From Kondoa malvinella (taxonomy: Eukaryota > Basidiomycota > Agaricostilbomycetes > Agaricostilbales > Kondoaceae): DNA of 64,000 nucleotides. Position numbers and translations under genes: made by a program. The DNA lies in NCBI GenBank assembly GCA_039545315.1, contig BCIM01000001.1:3716261-3780260 (forward strand), in the 5' to 3' direction. The number at the start of each line of letters is the position of its first letter. Within the stretch, counting starts at the first letter, position 1. The notes beneath the pieces are model-generated. The model saw nothing but the letters and a program-made list of their open reading frames with translations. It was not told the origin of the DNA and ran no database searches. Of this stretch, positions 13,722-24,589 are shown piece after piece.

Positions 13722-14420
13722 CGTTGCACTTGATTGTTGTGTGGCCTGTGCTACACCGTTTGTGTTACCACTTCTCCAGCTGGAGCGTATCGATTGGTAT
13801 CAATACAGTCTTGTAGCTGCTTGCTTGGTCTGTGATAGACACTGCGTACAGTACAAAGCTCTTCCGAAATTTATCTCACAATCAAGCCTATGCTCTTGTG
13901 GATGTCTATTCTAGTCTATCAGCAATAACGTTTAAGGCCATTGGTGATCACTTGCCTAGCCAATGAGCCTCTCTTCAACCTTCTGCCAGCTCGCGCCTTC
14001 TTCCGCTGCATGCTAATTTTACGGGCCTTCTGTATAAGCGTCTTTTGCGAGATGCCGCCGTTCATCCTCATTCCAACCCTCTGGTGTTTTCGTTTACGCT
14101 CTTGCCGTTCGCAACTCTTCATCTGTTGTCCACATCCCATTCACGAAGGACACTCTATTCAGACCCGTCTTGCTTTCCGCGCATTCATTCCTAGTCGTGT
14201 CCTCAGCTTGCATCTTCTATCGGATGCTATAGACATACCAAAGATCTTTCAGCCTGTCCCTTGATAACCCAGATCTATTCCATATTCTCACTACGACAGC
14301 AGCAGGTATTTCGATGGGAGGAGAGGAGCAGGTCGATCTGATCTCTTGGGCGGGTTGATGCGTGGTAGATTTGATAGCTGAGGTGACGGAGATTCGACGT
14401 TTAAGTGCGACAAGGCGCGA

Positions 14421-14477
14421 GGTTCAGGTGACCTGACTTCAGGTTTTCAAAAAGTGACTTCGCTTTGCCTGCCGTGC
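14421..14477. repeat. Right inverted-repeat arm
   Basis: This is the reverse-complement partner of the arm at 11749-11808. It keeps AAAAAGTGACTTCGCTTTGCC and CAGGTGACCTGA. The inner half of the palindrome has diverged, so the arms are not identical. Confidence 0.75.
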
Positions 14478-14854
14478 TATTAGCCTTATCCTGCGAAGCC
14501 AGAGCCTGATCTTCGTCTTGTACTGTCCTTGCCTGCAATGAAAGTCATTCCGCTGCGCAAAGCCAAGTCTGTGACGCCTGTAACCCTATCTGGCTTTCCT
14601 TCGCCGCTCTATTTGCACTATAAGCTCGTAAAACACTACGAAGCCGAGCACCATTGGCAGCTCTCTCTCTCCCTGCGCGCGTCTGATAAAAAGGGAGATG
14701 ATGATCTCGCTTACTGTGTATCTTTGATCATCCTCAAGGACCGACGTAGAGGTCACTAAGTGATCTATGCTGCTGAGCACTTGTAGCTCGAACTAAGCCG
14801 ATATCAACTCGCAGATGGTTTGAGGAGCTAGATATCCGTTAGCTTTGACCTTGG
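14478..14854. other. Intergenic region upstream of the ankyrin gene
   Basis: About 375 bases between the right repeat arm and the next start codon. An open frame at 14529-14759 has no recognisable features and is probably chance. I saw nothing else. Confidence 0.3.
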
Positions 14855-16702
14855 ATGAGCAGCAGCAGGACATCTCTTAACCAGACTATAGACTCGCAAG
14901 AGACTGCCGAATTCAGTCAGCTCTTTGACGAGAACGGACGACTGCAAGACGATCTTATCACGCACGACATTCGCAAAGGTAGCGGCGTATGGGGTCACGA
15001 ACTGGACAAAGGCGGTCTCATCTACATTGAAGCGCTCAATGTTGATGCACAACATAGGCGCAAGGGTTTGGCCAAATTCATGCTTCAACAAACCTTGGAC
15101 CTGCCAATCGTCGCATCCCACTGCTCTTTCACATATGTATGGCCTTCGCCATCGGGAAGAGATGACGACGAGACTCCAGAGCAATGGACTCAGAAGAGAG
15201 ATCTAGCTGTCAGATCGTTCCGTCTAGGCGGTTTTCGACGCGTTGGCAAGACTACTTTCTTCGCCCATTCCCTAGCCGACACTGCTCACGCGTCCAGATC
15301 TTTGCCTATCGAAAATGACGCCGATGCCTTTCCGGAAGATGATCCTGCTCGTATACCTGCTCCTATCGCAGACAATCCAATGGCCGACACGTTCAATCTC
15401 TTTAACGACGATCGCCAGACTGCACAATTTGCAGCCTATCCGCTCCATGCTGCCGCCTTCGATCCAAGCACGACTGAAGAAGCAGCACCGGCGGTCCTAG
15501 CCCAACAAGTCGCGCTTGATCCAAACAACGTCAACAAGGTTGACCAACATGGCGCGACTCCTCTTCATCTAGCTGCAGTTGGCGGTAAATACCTCGTCGT
15601 GGCTCAACTACTACAACTTGGAGCATCGATTTCAGCTGTCACTCGAACTGGCGAGACTCCTCTTGAAAGCTTAGAAGCTCGCCTCAAGTCTAGTCGAAAC
15701 TTTTGCACTACCTTTGGAGTTCCGTGGAAGGGAGCGACGGATGACGAAGCTAGAATCCTTTATGCGCTCAAGCTTGCTGCCGGACAGTTAGTAACAGGCG
15801 ATGCGGCTGCCATTGAGCGTTTAAAGTATGGTTGTACTTGCGGGTCGTGTCTGGGAAACTGGCTATCACCACGTATGAAGCATCGCATGCTTGGTATGTC
15901 CTCCTTTGTAGCATCGAGCTGGACTTATCAGCTGTATTAAAGTTGCAATCGAAGTGGCTGGTGACGGTCTGGAGGACGAAGCGGATCAAATGGAGAGTCG
16001 AGTTTCGCAAGAAAAGGATGACTTCATCACGCACGGCGACCATATTCCGAGAGAAATTGTTCGTGCATGTTGTTGCATTTTACCGTTCCTTGGCTGACGG
16101 GCATTTTTACAGAGACAGCAAGGCATCTTCAAAACCTATCTGAAAGGCTACGCGTGGTAAGGGACCTCGTCGTACACTGAACAACTTTCACTCACACTGG
16201 CCTCCAGCATGCACTTCGCCATTGCCAGGCTTCTCAACGCAGACCAATTGCCAACACCAAACGCCATCTTACGAATGGCAGTCGAGACTCGGAGAGATTA
16301 TGGAGGACTCTCCTACTATCTCAACAAGGGCGGTCAAGCAAACCATGCTTTGGGTGCAGTCATTTATGAGGCATGGTCTAGCGTGCGTTCTTTCATATCG
16401 GTCGCTTGATCTATTCTCACGATCGGCATCAGTGTCCAGGTCGTGACGATGGGCTGTTCGAGGACGCTCACGGCCCAGATCACTATGAACTGCCCGAATG
16501 CGCCAACGATTTTGACTTCATGCTTGTGCGAGAAAAATTGGGTCTTGACCAGAAGTATTGGCAGCCAGACAGTTTGCAAGAAAGTCGCAATGTGTACGCG
16601 AAAGATCCAGACATGAAGAGTGATGAGGAGGATGAAGATGAAGACGAAGAGATGGGCATGGGCAGCGATGACGAGGATCAATTCGATAGCGACGAGGACT
16701 GA
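14855..16702 (+). CDS. GNAT-like / ankyrin-repeat fungal protein with acidic tail
   Basis: Five exons are inferred: 14855-15893, 15943-16058, 16113-16156, 16208-16382 and 16433-16702. The N-terminal third resembles a GNAT acetyltransferase fold: IYIEALNVDAQHRRKGLAKF has the R-R-K-G-L acetyl-CoA loop pattern. Around residues 220-270 is an ankyrin unit (HGATPLHLAAVGGKYLVVAQ) with a weaker second unit. Then comes the cysteine motif CTCGSCLGNWLSPRM and a helical domain, ending in a strongly acidic DEEDEDEDEE tail. This architecture is known to me from fungi, but no substrate is established. All splice phases agree. Confidence 0.7.
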
Positions 16703-17218
16703 TTTCGTAATGGATGCAGGCATTATCACTCGTTCCCAAAGGAGACAAAGTACTGCGAAGCGATTCCGAGATCCGGATGTTGGTGTGCAGCTGCATCTAG
16801 AGCTTCCACAGGAGACTAGTGTAGTGATATATCTGCGCGTAGCGGTATCCTACAGTACATGCATGTCTCCATAGCCCCTGTGGAGCTAATTGCCTTGTAT
16901 GACAATGTACGGCAAGCATGAGGGCGAGAGCGCTCTACTTTGCAACCTTGCAACCTGCGTGAATTGGTTTAGCTGTGGGATAGATGACACGGCATGAACA
17001 AGACGCACTAATGAAATGCGTGTAGCTCACCTTCTTGCATCTTGACCAACATTGTCCCCTTATACAGGCCTATCTTATGATAGGATACGTAGTACGAGTA
17101 GATCACGGTCTGCTAGAAGGCAAAGATGAATTGGTTTGGCCTGCATTGCCTGATTTACCGTACCTGTGAACTTATGTTGTAGGTCGTCGCCTTTGTCCGG
17201 CCTCCAAGTCATGGCTGA
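16703..17218. other. Convergent intergenic region
   Basis: About 515 bases between the 3' ends of the ankyrin gene (plus) and the next minus-strand gene. It has short tandem words such as CTTGCAACCTTGCAACCT near 16940. No gene or RNA was recognised. Confidence 0.35.
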
Positions 17219-17737
17219 TCATTGAGGAGCAGGTCGTAGTGCTTTCTTCAGAGCTTCGGCAAGCTGTCGTTCAAAAATTCAGCGCATCAGCCAAAACTGA
17301 AAGCGTCAGATCCGGACTGACCAAGCTGATATCCTTTCTCAATCTGTTTTCTTCATCTTGCAGCATAGCTTCCCTCCTGTGAGCACAGGACTCCTGTAAG
17401 CATGTAGATGCTTATTGAAAGCCCTGACCCACTTTTGCAATAATACGACTTTTCGTTCACAGAACTCGTTCGCCTTGTCCAATTCTAGCCCTACAAACAA
17501 ATCTTCTAGACCAAGGGCTAGATGTATCTTGCTAGGGTTTTCGCTGTACGTGCAGTCTATGTTAGCACAAAGCGAGCAGACAGATGAGTTTACGCACACG
17601 ATAGCTTGACACGTAAAATCGTCTTCGAGCGCATAATCGACATTGAGCTGTTGACCTTCTGGATGATTTGATTCTAGCAATGCTCGTATCCGCTCAGCCA
17701 AGTCTAGACTATCGTTGCATATTTCAGCATGCAACAC
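17219..17737 (-). CDS. Small conserved-looking hypothetical helical protein
   Basis: Exons 17737-17598, 17543-17429, 17393-17322 and 17263-17219 join in phase. They give about 124 residues. The centre reads SKIHLALGLEDLFVGLELDK, then CERKVVLLQKW, and the C-terminus is a charged amphipathic helix ending ALKKALRPAPQ. The GTGCGT first donor, typical of this contig, supports the model. The second intron would be only 35 nt. I do not recognise the family. The composition suggests a small structural subunit of a larger complex, which is a guess. It is divergent from VPS2 with about 150 bp between starts. Confidence 0.45.
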
Positions 17738-17888
17738 CAGATAGAGAGGAAAGACAGACTATTGTGTTTTCTGTGTCGAAGCAGCTTGTTTGGCTTGTAC
17801 TATCCTTGTAAGGTCTGGTGATAGACCATCTGGAATATCTTGCATCGTGACGCTCGTTGCTTGTCAACTTCCACTCAGAGACGCAACG

Positions 17889-19136
17889 ATGAACATCATC
17901 GTATGGCTCCTTGCTCCTGCCGCTAGATGCCTGGGCTACACGCTGATATGTGGTATAGAACTCGTTATTCGGCTATGGTAAAACGCCAGCAGAGCGAATG
18001 AGGGAGCATCAGCGGTCATTAAACAAGGCGCAGAGGGAATTGGACAGAGAACGCACAAAGCTTGAAGTCCAAGAGAAGAAATTGGTTGTCGACATCAAGA
18101 AGGCCGCTCGGAATAACCAAATGGTCAGTTCCCTTAACATTTGATGGGTGTGCATCTCTTCTCCCGTCCTGTCTCTTGCTTTCTGTCTGTGCATCTACAT
18201 CTGTTGCTGTGCGAGCATACGCATGGACCAGCCATCCTCTGAATTCTGCTTCCCTCTCACGTATCGCATTCCCGAGCATCTTTGGCGCGACATTAGGCTA
18301 GACACATTGCATTCAAATCTAACCGTGCTCTCTCTCTCTCTATACAAGCATACGGACTAGTTAACAGTCTTTTGGCTCTTTTCCGTCTTATCGCTCCTCC
18401 GTCATTCCAAGCACACATCACTAAGCAATCCCTTCTGTTTACAGGGCAGCGCCAAAGTAATGGCCAAAGACCTCGTTCGCACCCGCCGATACATTTCCAA
18501 ATTCTACTCCATGCGCACTCAATTACAAGCCGTTTCTCTAAGGTTGCAGTCCATGAGGTCGAACCAGCAAATGGCTGAAGCTATGAGGGGTGCTACGAAA
18601 GTGAGTTGCGAGCTTTAGCGAGCGACGTATGCTGTTTGATAAGGCAATGATATTGATCTTTCTTGTTGATAGGCAATGGCAGGCATGTCGCGCAACCTAA
18701 ATATCCCAGCCATGCAAAAGATCTTGATGGAGTTTGAGAAAGAATCTTCAGCAATGGACATGAAGGAAGAAATGATGGGTGATGCAGTTGATGATGTGAT
18801 GGAGGATGAAGAAGAGAATGAAGAAGAAGAAGGAGAGAGGATATTGACAGAGGTGTTTGATGAGCTTGGTATTAGCGTTAAGCAACAGGTCTGTCTTCCT
18901 TGTTCTGTTCTTCGGCTCGTACTCAAGGACGAGAGCAGATGGGAGAAGCACCAACAGCATTAGGATCAACAGAAGCAGTCTCAGAAGGAAGACAGAAAGT
19001 AGCTATAGGCGAGTCCGCAGCCGGAGGAAGCACTGGACCGTCAACATCAGCTAAAGATCCCAATGGTCCGCCCCCAGCTGATTTAGGAGGTGGAATGGAT
19101 GATATGCAGAGGAGGTTGGATGAGCTGAGGCGGTGA
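17889..19136 (+). CDS. VPS2: ESCRT-III subunit Vps2 (CHMP2)
   Basis: Vps2 polymerises with Snf7 and Vps24 on endosomes to cut intralumenal vesicles and recruits Vps4. Exons 17889-17900, 17959-18123, 18445-18600, 18673-18888 and 18939-19136 give MNIINSLFGYGKTPAERMRE and a basic helical core with MRTQLQAVSLRLQSMRSNQQ. An acidic segment, EFEKESSAMDMKEEMMGDAV-like, follows. The C-terminal DDMQRRLDELRR is the MIT-interacting motif that binds Vps4. The first exon holds only 12 coding bases. The second intron is 321 nt, six times the local norm. Everything else is typical. Confidence 0.94.
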
Positions 19137-19914
19137 TGTCGATTCCGGTTAGGGTTGTGCTATATTGTCGATATGGGTAAATACATGCTGCTGGGTCACT
19201 TCCACATATGTTCTGTTGGCGACTCCTTATCTTGCGTGTCTCTGCCTGCTTGCAGTAAAGTCTGGCCAATCCCTTTGTCCCTGTACGTGGCGTGAGCGAG
19301 AGTCAGATAGACAGGTTGCTTCTCATCGGATCTGCTGTAGCATCCTCTGTCTCCTGCACGATGAAGAGATCCTGAGTTGCTCAGCGATCAAGATACCAAT
19401 CTGCGTCCGTTGGCATCCAGCCGAGTCCGAGTCAGACATGGTATGACTCACGATTCAGCTTGTAGACAACCTCCATAGGTCTGTCGATGGACAGAATACA
19501 TCTGAGAAGTACCTGATGCTACATCATGAGGGAATCAGAACACATGAAAGCGAAGGGGAATGAACTGTACGCTTTGGGAAAGGAGTATGTATAAGAGAAC
19601 AAATGAGTCATATAGTCTTTGCATCATCAGTGTACAGATACAGTGTCTGTCAGACAGATCAGAGCAAGAACTGCTGGCCAAATTGTATCTTACGAGTGCA
19701 TAAGCCGTACCGAGCATTCAGACCTGGCCTCGTCTGTTGCGCGACGGCGAGCGATCAAAGCCTGTCTGCACCGACTACGCACTCGTGTTGCGCGAGCGAG
19801 AAGTAGGCCATTGCCCTGGTATGTCGCGGCGGCCACGTTGTACCTCGGTATGAGGAATTGATGGCCGACGAGCGGCATCGACTACTGCAGCAGCAGCTTT
19901 TGCAGCAAAAGTGC
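19137..19914. other. Convergent region without a supported gene
   Basis: About 780 bases follow VPS2. Short open frames occur on both strands but none has splice support or family sequence. It would include 3' UTRs of both neighbours. Confidence 0.3.
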
Positions 19915-20164
19915 CTACGCGTTCTGTACTCCTTTGTCAACAAGTAGTTATCAAGGGTGGAGACTAGCGTACCGAGATTTGGGCCAAAGCTGAATCGCGC
20001 AGCTCCTGCTCTTTGATCCATTCCGCCCGTCTCCGGTCTGCTTGCTCTTTTTGATAACTCTGTCGCTCGCGCTCGGCCTCGCGTCTGATCTGCTCGATGG
20101 TCTGATACTTCTCGCCAGCCGGATCTTCCTGCTCGCGGACTTTCCCGAACAAGCTTGTATTCAT
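19915..20164 (-). CDS. Small charged hypothetical protein
   Basis: The ATG at 20164 opens MNTSLFGKVREQEDPAGEKY and then a highly charged helix (QIRREAERERQSYQKEQADR). A GTACGC donor after ALAQIS and a TACAG acceptor would end it after two more codons at TAG 19915-19917. It would have about 66 residues with strong coiled-coil tendency and no membrane segment. The downstream Ala-rich stretch in another frame could be a real last exon, but no splice phase reaches it. Unrecognised. Confidence 0.35.
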
Positions 20165-20367
20165 GTTGAAAGGTGGATTGAGAGATGGATATTGCTAGGA
20201 GTAGAGCGAGACAGAGAGCGATGGTCGCAACAGTCGTAGCGAGCGTTCCTTTGTATTAGATTACCCCAGATTTCAGAAGACCTACTACGCCATTGCCCAT
20301 TATTTTGAAATATCAACCAGAAGCCTAAATTTGACAGAATCATCCGAAATCCGTCAACTGCCATCTA

Positions 20368-21948
20368 TTAAAGACCAAGTAGCGAGACCTTCTTGTCGCC
20401 TCCAACATTGAGCTTGATGCCGAGAAGGTTGGGCACTGCTGCGTCTGCTTTGACTAGAGGGCCCTTGCCGCTGAGGTCGACGTTGGCATCGGCTTTGACG
20501 AGAGGTGCATCAGAGTTGCCGACTTTGGCCTTGACATTAAGGAGCTTGTCGCCTCCAACTTTGGCTGCTGCGTCGACTAAAGGAGCTTTAGAGTCGCCAA
20601 CAACCGCTTTGAGATCGACAATAGGCTTCTTGTTGTCAAGAATGGGTGCGAGCTATAGGAGAAGAGTCAGCGAGAGGAGAGATGAAGGAAAGCAGCAATG
20701 CGCACTGTGACATCAGCGACCAAGCAGAGATCCAAGATGGTAGCGTGACGCTTGAAGCCTTGAGCACAGTTGCCTTGGGCATCAGTCTGACGTTGGTGTT
20801 GAACAGGTCGAGCTTGAGGGCAGCGTCAATGCAGAGACCATCAACAGTAGGGTGACGCTTCCAGCCAGCCGTGCAGTGCTTTTCTTGACCGTATTGGCGA
20901 CCGAGAAGACCGTCAAGAATGGGCAAGTCGAGGCTGACGTCCAAGCACAAATTGAGGATGGAAGAGTGTTTGCGCCTAGTGGAAGAATCAGATCATGATC
21001 TGCAGTAGAAGAGAGAAGGACTGACCAGCCTGCTGCACAGTTCTGCTCCCTGTCTGGACGACGCCCACCGAAACCAAGATCCAAATCAAAGCGAATGAGG
21101 GGGTCGATGCAAATACCAACAAAGTGAGGGTGATCCTCCCAGCTACCTGTGCAGTGGTCGTTGTCGTCCCACTGCTTCTGAGGTCCGGAAATGCCCAGGT
21201 CGAGGTCAATGTCAAAGTCGATGTCGATGCACAGGTCGAAAAGGAAAGGGTATTGCTTGTATTCGGGAGGGCAGCCTTGATCCTTCTTAGGGCGAACAGG
21301 CTTGGGAGCTAGGCGAATGGGTTTGTTGGCAGGTCTGTTGCTGTTGTGCTTTGGCTTTTGTGCAGGAGGCTGCGCGTTATTGTTGTTTGGCTTCTGAGGT
21401 CTGCCTGCATTCTTCTTTGGCTTGTCGTGATGCTGTCTGTTAAAAACAGGCGTCCAAGTCGTTTGAGTCCAAGCAGTAGTGGTGGTGGCAGTCCAGGTAG
21501 TAGAAGGACGAGCAGGACGAGGAGCGAGCTTGATGGGTCTGGGCTGGAAGCTGTTGGGTGTAGGTGCTGGAGCAGGGGATTTGTAGCCAGGGCAGTCTGG
21601 ACGATGAGTATTGGCTAGAACGTCGACGTCGACACAAGCTTTGACGATGTTGGCAACGTTGGCGGTAGCATGGGCTTGGAGAAGACCTTCTTTGCCAGCG
21701 ACCTATTCATGCATCTCAGACGTGTCCTAAGGTCGCAGAAAGTGTGGGCTTACCTCGGCGGATAAAGTCGCGTCGATCAAGTTGCCAATCTTCACTCTCG
21801 CGTCGATGTCGACAAGTCCCTATCATTTCGTAAGCTCAAGCGCGTACAAAACCGCAGAGAGGCTTACATCATTTCCTCACAAACCAAGGATAGGTAGACC
21901 ATAGACTGATGAGGCGCATGCAGCTACAGCAACGAAAGAAGCGCGCAT
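20368..21948 (-). CDS. Secreted modular cysteine-rich repeat protein, possibly damaged
   Basis: The ATG at 21948 opens a signal peptide, MRASFVAVAACASSVYG. Next are Val/Ala/Gly-rich strands, a Pro/Thr/Asn-rich linker (about 21300-21560) and then five modules. Each has a Cys, a Gly-Trp-like pair, often a His, and LC[IL][DV], as in CTAGWKRHPTVDGLCID. The C-terminus repeats a roughly 17-residue unit around APLVKADANV. No enzyme motif is seen. Two problems exist. TGA follows LPILGL right after the signal peptide unless a weak acceptor is used. Frame is lost near 20760-20790 unless a 65-nt GTCTCT intron is real. I read it as a cell-wall or secreted surface protein of unknown family. Confidence 0.6.
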
Positions 21949-22622
21949 TCTTGTAGTAGCTCGAAGAGTAAAGACTGATGATCTTCAAAGGAATGTGATG
22001 GACCTGAAAAGGTTGGAAGGGCAGACAAATCAAGGGAAGAGAGAAGCTTTAATGATGGAAGAAGAGAGGGAGAAGAGTAAAAGCGCGGTTTTGTGCAGCA
22101 TCTTGAGAACAACACAGTCTAGTCACGAATGGAGACTACTTGGCTATAGTCCAGTCTTCTTTCCAAGGTGCTCGGGGAATGCTGAGCGTGCAAGTCTGTT
22201 TTCGAACACTTCGGCGGCCACAGACAGGCACGCCCGGTGTAGCCGCCTAAGACACAACCACAACACAAGACTTGACGCGAGATTCAGATGCAGGCCAGCC
22301 AAGTACATGCAAGCAAGTCGACGCGAGACAGATTCAGACACAATATAGTATCAAGGCAGCGCGATGCCGGTAGCGCAGGCATACAGATACAGGTGGAAGC
22401 AATGCCGTACGACTTTGGAAAGGTTGTCGACGAGGCATCAAGTATTCACTCTGCGTGTTTGCTCTCTTGCTGTGCTCATACATGCCATGAAGCCATCTGG
22501 CTGTGTGTACTGCTTCATCTTTTTTTCGTACTCTTGCAATACTCTTGTCTTGATCGAATCGAGGACCTCGCGGCAGCTGCTCTGTTTCGTGTACATCTTC
22601 TTCCGTACACCGGCCTTTCGAT
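21949..22622. other. Intergenic region between divergent accessory genes
   Basis: About 670 bases upstream of both the secreted-protein gene and the LRR-MYND locus. Open frames on both strands look random. No repeat or RNA was recognised. Confidence 0.3.
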
Positions 22623-24589
22623 ATGAACGAAGCCTTTCTTGAGCTGTTGCGCAAACAAGACTTCGCCGTGGTTCCAGTGTCAATTCTCGATTTACCCCAG
22701 CGAAGCAATAAAATAAGGAGGCAAGAGGTTCAAGCTCTGACTCAGCAGCTCTATTCAGACTATAGCGCCGAAAAAGCTATCATTCGATACGAAATAGCGC
22801 TCACGGCAGCTCCGAGGGCGTATCGTCAGCAGGTTGAAGCCACCAAGCTTGTAGACCACTCGAGTGCTGAGACGACAGACGTTGTCGAGGTACCGCCTCA
22901 CATATTATGCCGACCTATGCCCGTTGCCATCGGCTCAGAGGAAGACTTTCGCGATATCTTTGCTCATCTGGCGAGCGCATCCAGCGCGGATGGGCAGATC
23001 AACCTGGCTCAAGAGGCAGTCTATCACAGTCGTGCGGCACTCTATTGCTCAGTACCAAACTCCAGCTGATATGAGCAGCCTTTACTGAGTACAAACGCGG
23101 AATCATCTACCAAGATGGCCGACTCGATCTCTGCAAAATGGGTGTTGGTCCTACCTTCATTAACCAGCTCGTGGGCTCTCTCGAAAGCGACAAGCAGGTC
23201 AAGCAGGTCAAACAGTTTCTTCTAGGCAACAATGTCATCACAGATTCTGGAGCGAGAAGGATTGCTCGCTTTATTAACGTCACCCCGATAGGATGGAGAC
23301 TTGGTATCTGGCTGGTAATTTGATCAAATTCGAAGGTCTGAAGGAGCTTGCGGCAGCTTTGAAGCACAGTCAGGCTTTGACAAATTTATGGCTGAAGCGA
23401 AATCCACTGGGAAAAGAAGCCGGTCAAGTGCTGGGAGATCTCTGCATGACTTCGTCCTCTCTTTGAACACTCGATCTGGAATACTGTAATCTAGGGGATG
23501 AAGGCATCACCAATCTATTTTGGAGACTCAGCGCACAACCATCAAGTCTCCAGACGCTCTATATCTCGGCCAATGTCTTTGGTTGGCGAGCTTGTACATC
23601 TATAGGAGACTATCTCGGATCTTCGGGTTGTCGGTTGACGGGTCTATACATGGCAAACAACCGCTTGAACGACGACGGGTTGTATTTCTTCTGCGCGGGT
23701 CTCAAGCAGAACAAAACACTCTTGCGCCTCAAACTTGCTTCCTGTGGCTTTTCACCAATTTTGGATTAGATTCGTTGGCGAATGCTTTGCAGCTTCATCC
23801 TAGTATCATGCTTCTTGACGTTTCGTGAGTGTGTTTCTCGTTTCTTTAAACTACGCTGATTGTTTCCAGGCGATCCACCGGTACCAAAGACCTCAGTGGC
23901 CAATTCAACATGTTTGATGACCGCTGCGTCGAGCCCTTCAGCCGTCTCTGTCGCATCTCGTCTCTTCGCAGTCTTAAAATAGGACTGGCCAATATCAAGC
24001 AATCTGCTCTTATGCAGATACAAGAGGCAGCTATCGCATCAAACCTGGTCTTATTCGATCTGACCCGCCGCAAGACGCCTGCTGAAACGCCAATGTCATC
24101 ATTGAAGACTCCAAGCGAATTACCGCCTTCTCTTTCCTGAAGCGATAGAGTCGTATAAAGATTTCAGCTCAATGATGGGCGCATCTAGATTCATCGAACA
24201 CGAGATAAGAGGTTGGATCATGGGCAGAGAAAACATTGGGACGAAGATGGTCCACTCTGGCAGTGGTTGTATAAAATTGAGTGAAGACATCGCTTCTTGT
24301 CTGCGTGTTTTGCGCAGGCCGTCGCGGAAGGGAATGCCAAGAACCGGATGCAATGATCTCAGGACGGATGTATAAGGACGACGATCCAAGCTATGCTCTT
24401 TTTCACAATTGCTCGTACTGCGCCTCTGCGATGTATTGCAGCGTCGAGCGTCAAACGAAAGGTCAGCTGTTGTTCCCGTTCGATCAGCGACCGCGGCTGA
24501 TATCACCGATAGGCTGGAAAGCTGGCCATAAAACAGCATGCAATCGACTGGCAAAGGGGCGGAAAGAGATGTCAGCTTGTTCTAAGTGA
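22623..24589 (+). pseudogene. Leucine-rich-repeat (RNI-like) plus MYND-finger gene, broken
   Basis: The ATG at 22623 opens MNEAFLELLRKQDFAVVPVS. An intron at about 23030-23075 (CTGAT branch) joins to FTEYKRGIIYQDGRLDLCKM. LRRs of about 28 residues follow: FLLGNNVITDSGARR, WYLAGNLIKFEGLKEL, LWLKRNPLGKEAG, LDLEYCNLGDEGI and LYMANNRLNDDG. The frame is lost at about 23280-23286 (CCCC run). TGA interrupts an LRR at 23464-23466, and frame is lost again near 23755-23765. Downstream is a MYND finger (NCSYCASAMYCS ... WKAGHKTAC) in which the Cys before Gln is Arg (24449-24451). I take both parts as one ancestral gene, but they could be two. Sequencing error is the alternative. Confidence 0.6.

Larger units (their letters stand above)
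11749..14477. mobile_element. Candidate inverted-repeat-bounded element, 2.7 kb, no transposase seen
   Basis: The outer 27 bases of the two ends are reverse complements with one mismatch (core GGCAAAGCGAAGTCACTTTT). Partial similarity continues inward for about 30 bases through AGGTCACCTGA. Inside are two plus-strand genes I do not recognise and no recognisable transposase or reverse transcriptase. It could be a non-autonomous DNA element that captured genes, or two copies of a smaller palindromic repeat. I could not define a target-site duplication. Confidence 0.45.

Noticed and set aside
17880..18000. Short hydrophobic protein MNIIVWLLAPAARC at the VPS2 start
   Set aside because: Reading through the first VPS2 intron creates it. 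Splicing at GTATGG...GTATAG gives a normal Vps2 N-terminus.
23030..23076. Apparent frameshift early in the LRR gene
   Set aside because: A 46-nt GTGCGG...AGCAG intron with a CTGAT branch site restores the frame, so this one is not a lesion.
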